A stretch of DNA of 64,000 bases, taken from Echiichthys vipera. Taxonomy: Eukaryota > Chordata > Actinopteri > Perciformes > Trachinidae. Each line of letters opens with the position of its first letter. Positions within the stretch are counted from its first letter, which is position 1. The position numbers and the translations under genes are program-made. Where the stretch lies: assembly GCA_963691815.1 (NCBI GenBank), contig OY829648.1, forward strand, positions 28,019,883-28,083,882. The letters are read 5' to 3'. This document shows positions 61,750 through 64,000 of the stretch, piece after piece. Below the pieces are notes generated by a model. It was not told the DNA's origin and searched no databases. It saw nothing but the letters and a program-made list of their open reading frames with translations.

Positions 61750-61970
61750 GGCTCAATTAGTAGTGGACATAAAAGGTGAGCAGTGGAACACATCATGCGC
61801 TAGCTGCCAGACACGTGGTCCTAGCCCTGGGCTGGGGTTAGCCTCAGTAACTAGCATCACTGATTGAACAGAAAACATTGCCAATATCTCCGTTAGTGAT
61901 GATTCCCAAACAGGAGCTTTGAAGCTAAAAATTGGACAGTAGCTAGAAGCCAGATTTGTTGGTTTCATCC
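61750..61970 (-). repeat. Fish interspersed repeat fragment
   Basis: On the minus strand 'aacaaatctggcttctagct', 'actgtccaatttttagcttc' and 'aatcatcactaacggagata' follow the order of an abundant fish repeat; the open frame of about 71 codons is incidental. Confidence 0.45.
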
Positions 61971-62639
61971 CATGAAAACACTGGGAGACAGCAATGAGGG
62001 CTAGCTGTCAACTGTGCGCTCGCCTGAGTGGGGGATAAACTGCTGCCTCAGAAGCTCCTGTCTCTTTTGGGCCTCTCATTGAACCCGATTGCTTCAGGTG
62101 AAAAACTATCTTCGGATGAAAAATCTTTTAATCAAAGGGTGGGCTTTTAATGTAGCCCATCAGATTCTGTGTAAGCAGATTTTATTACTGACCAGGCATA
62201 TATCTCACACCGCATTAATGTCTCTGAGACAAGCTGTGATATAGAAAAAACAGATACGCTTTTTTCACAACACACATTTAGGTTAAAAGTCATAAATCTG
62301 GCATTTTTAGATAAATGTGTGGTGTCTGGGTGCTCCACCATGACCTCCCTGTTACTGACACCAGCCACCTGGCCTACTAATGGAAATCATTGTAGTGAGG
62401 CACTTTCCAAATACTACTGTGTGTCAAAATGCATATGTCAGTAATATATCAAGTTTAGTTGGTTTTCACTCATTGTCAAAATAACTTTGAATGTGTAGAA
62501 GAGTTTGCAGAAAATAATGGAGTCATGCAGAGACAAAGTATGACAGTCTATCTAACAGGCAGCCTGCGTGTTTCAACATCCTGACCGAAAAAATTTCCAA
62601 AGTTACTGTGATGGCAGGTTCACCAATTATACCCACAAG

Positions 62640-63420
62640 TCCCCTTTAAAATTTCATTCCCCTGAATCTGTAACGCTTTTACGATCATTATGGCAAGCCC
62701 CGAGGCACTTCTGGAGCTAAATAACAGATGCATCGCTGCTGAGAAAATAAACTCGAAAACAACATTACAACAGAGATGTAAACATACGGCGCGTCAATCC
62801 TAGCCAAGCTGACACGTCTGCGTGATCTGTGACACCCATAATTAACTGTCAGGGGTGTCAGTGTTCAGCAGCGTTTCACACGAAGGTGAGTGCTCAACTA
62901 ACTGGCTGAAGTCACCCTCAACGCATGTTTTAACAGCTTACAAAACTTCCTCTGTGCAGCCGCAGCAGCTCCAGGCTGTGTTGTTTCCATACCAGTTGAT
63001 GATGTACTAAAACTAAGTTTGTCAGTTGGAGACGCTGATCTGCCACTATCACAGATGAAAAATGTACCAACACGGACTCTATCCAGTGCTTTGTTGATAC
63101 TACTTGACTGTCTGAAAATGATTTTAGTGGTGGGCGTCTGTCAGTGATGTTTTAATTCCCTGCTGCACGGTGCCACGGACATGAATCACGAGAAAGAATA
63201 TGATAGAAGCCATAATCTGAACAGACGCGGTCAAACAGAGCAGTGTTATTTGATGAGTCTCAAGCACTTTACTGTACACTATATAGTAAACAAATGGGGG
63301 AAATGCCAGATTGAGATCATTTAATTGTCCGTTGCATTGCTAACGACCTCATTAACAAAAGAATGATGGGAAATCAGCATGGTCTGGACAAGGAACTGCC
63401 TGTGTGACAGCCATCTGGCT
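62640..63420. other. Candidate conserved non-coding block
   Basis: Repeat-free, with 'gacacccataattaactgtc', GTGTCAG repetition, atcatttaattgtccg and acctcattaacaaaag. A plus-strand donor-like AAG|gtgagt at 62885 has no supporting open frame. Confidence 0.35.
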
Positions 63421-63425
63421 ACAAT

Positions 63426-63454
63426 GGGGGGTGGGGTTGAGTGGGGGTTGGGGG
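63426..63454 (+). repeat. G-quadruplex-type motif
   Basis: Four G-runs of 6, 4, 5 and 5 separated by loops of 1, 6 and 2 nt, which satisfies the usual G3+N1-7 rule on the plus strand. Confidence 0.85.
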
Positions 63455-64000
63455 ACTGGTAAGTTAACACCACGGCTGTCACGACTTCCAAGCGCAGGCC
63501 TAGAGCACCTCTAGATGGAAGCAGTTATTAGTGTTTCAAAAACCAATGAGAACTCCAATTGTATTTTTCTGTTCATTTATTTGAACTATAATATGATCCA
63601 AGTCACAACATGAGATTATAGAGTAAACCTATCCACTTGCAACTACAGCAAAAGTAATGCTTTAGGTCTGCAATGACCACAATTTCAGGAGTAGTGAATC
63701 AAACTTTGATAGCTCATACACTGCATCAGATGATGTGCAGATTAATTCATTTCATCAGGCTGCATTCTTGCAAATTGTAGGTTAATCAGCTATTTATTTA
63801 TTTATTTATTTTAAATGATCAATGATGGGCCTATAATGTCTGAGAGAATTGTTCATATTTTTACAGTGTATTTCCAAAGACTTTTGGACATATAGAAATA
63901 CCTAATATTTAAAACATCTGCAAGGGCTCATAAGTTACAGGGGCCATCTTTTTATATTCCAATATTCAACCATCTTTAGTGACACCCTCTCTGGTAAATT

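Noticed and set aside
62300..62370. Minus-strand exon-like stretch beginning VAGVSNREVMVEHPDTT after a ccag
   Set aside because: No convincing donor follows, and no link in phase to the RING-CH exon could be shown.

Overview
The window is eukaryotic and almost certainly from a ray-finned (teleost, probably percomorph) fish. It has long CA/GT, TA and CT microsatellites, short exons with GT/AG splice sites inside very large introns, and many fragments that resemble high-copy fish transposon families: Tc1/pogo, hAT-like miniature elements, tRNA-derived SINEs and LINE 3' tails. There are no bacterial-style operons, no CRISPR array and no long intact open reading frame. Family names for repeats are given from memory of typical fish repeats and were not searched.

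The only well-supported protein-coding gene is on the minus strand at the right side of the window. Two exons (58059-58180 and 51180-51227) are separated by a 6.8-kb intron, have matching phase-0 splice sites, and together encode one C4HC3 RING-CH (MARCH-type) zinc finger. Its remaining exons are not identified here. The stretch 1-51000 is therefore either intron or 3' flank of this gene, or intergenic.

Layout. 1-9 kb: mostly unique AT-rich sequence, a conserved-type fish repeat (1.7 kb), a perfect 13-bp hairpin (6.5 kb), a LINE-like tail and a miniature element (8.2-8.6 kb). 9-13 kb: a CA tract, a long inverted-repeat element (10.1-11.0 kb) and an old element on the minus strand (11.7-12.4 kb). 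13-21 kb: unique sequence with a candidate conserved non-coding block (14.4-15.0 kb), a SINE (16.2 kb) and a miniature element (18.4-19.2 kb). 21-27 kb: an LTR/promoter-like segment (21.6-22.5 kb), a broken Tc1 transposase (25.4-25.9 kb) and a second SINE (26.8 kb). 28-31 kb: a three-deep nest of transposable elements, then the 3' end of a decayed histone H4 gene with its stem-loop. 31-38 kb: a candidate regulatory block (31.5-32.6 kb) and dispersed 180-bp repeats. 43-44 kb: a Tc1-like HTH remnant next to an exact 260-bp tandem duplication. 46-51 kb: candidate non-coding conserved blocks and a hAT-like fragment. 51-64 kb: the RING-CH exons, microsatellites, several miniature elements including a hAT-like one with an 8-bp target duplication, a LINE tail with a TTGAATC repeat, and a strong G-quadruplex motif.

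No previously unknown multi-gene system is visible. The points most worth checking are the unusual zinc-ligand spacing of the split RING-CH domain, the histone H4 remnant with its processing signals, the exact tandem duplication, and the possible cis-regulatory blocks.
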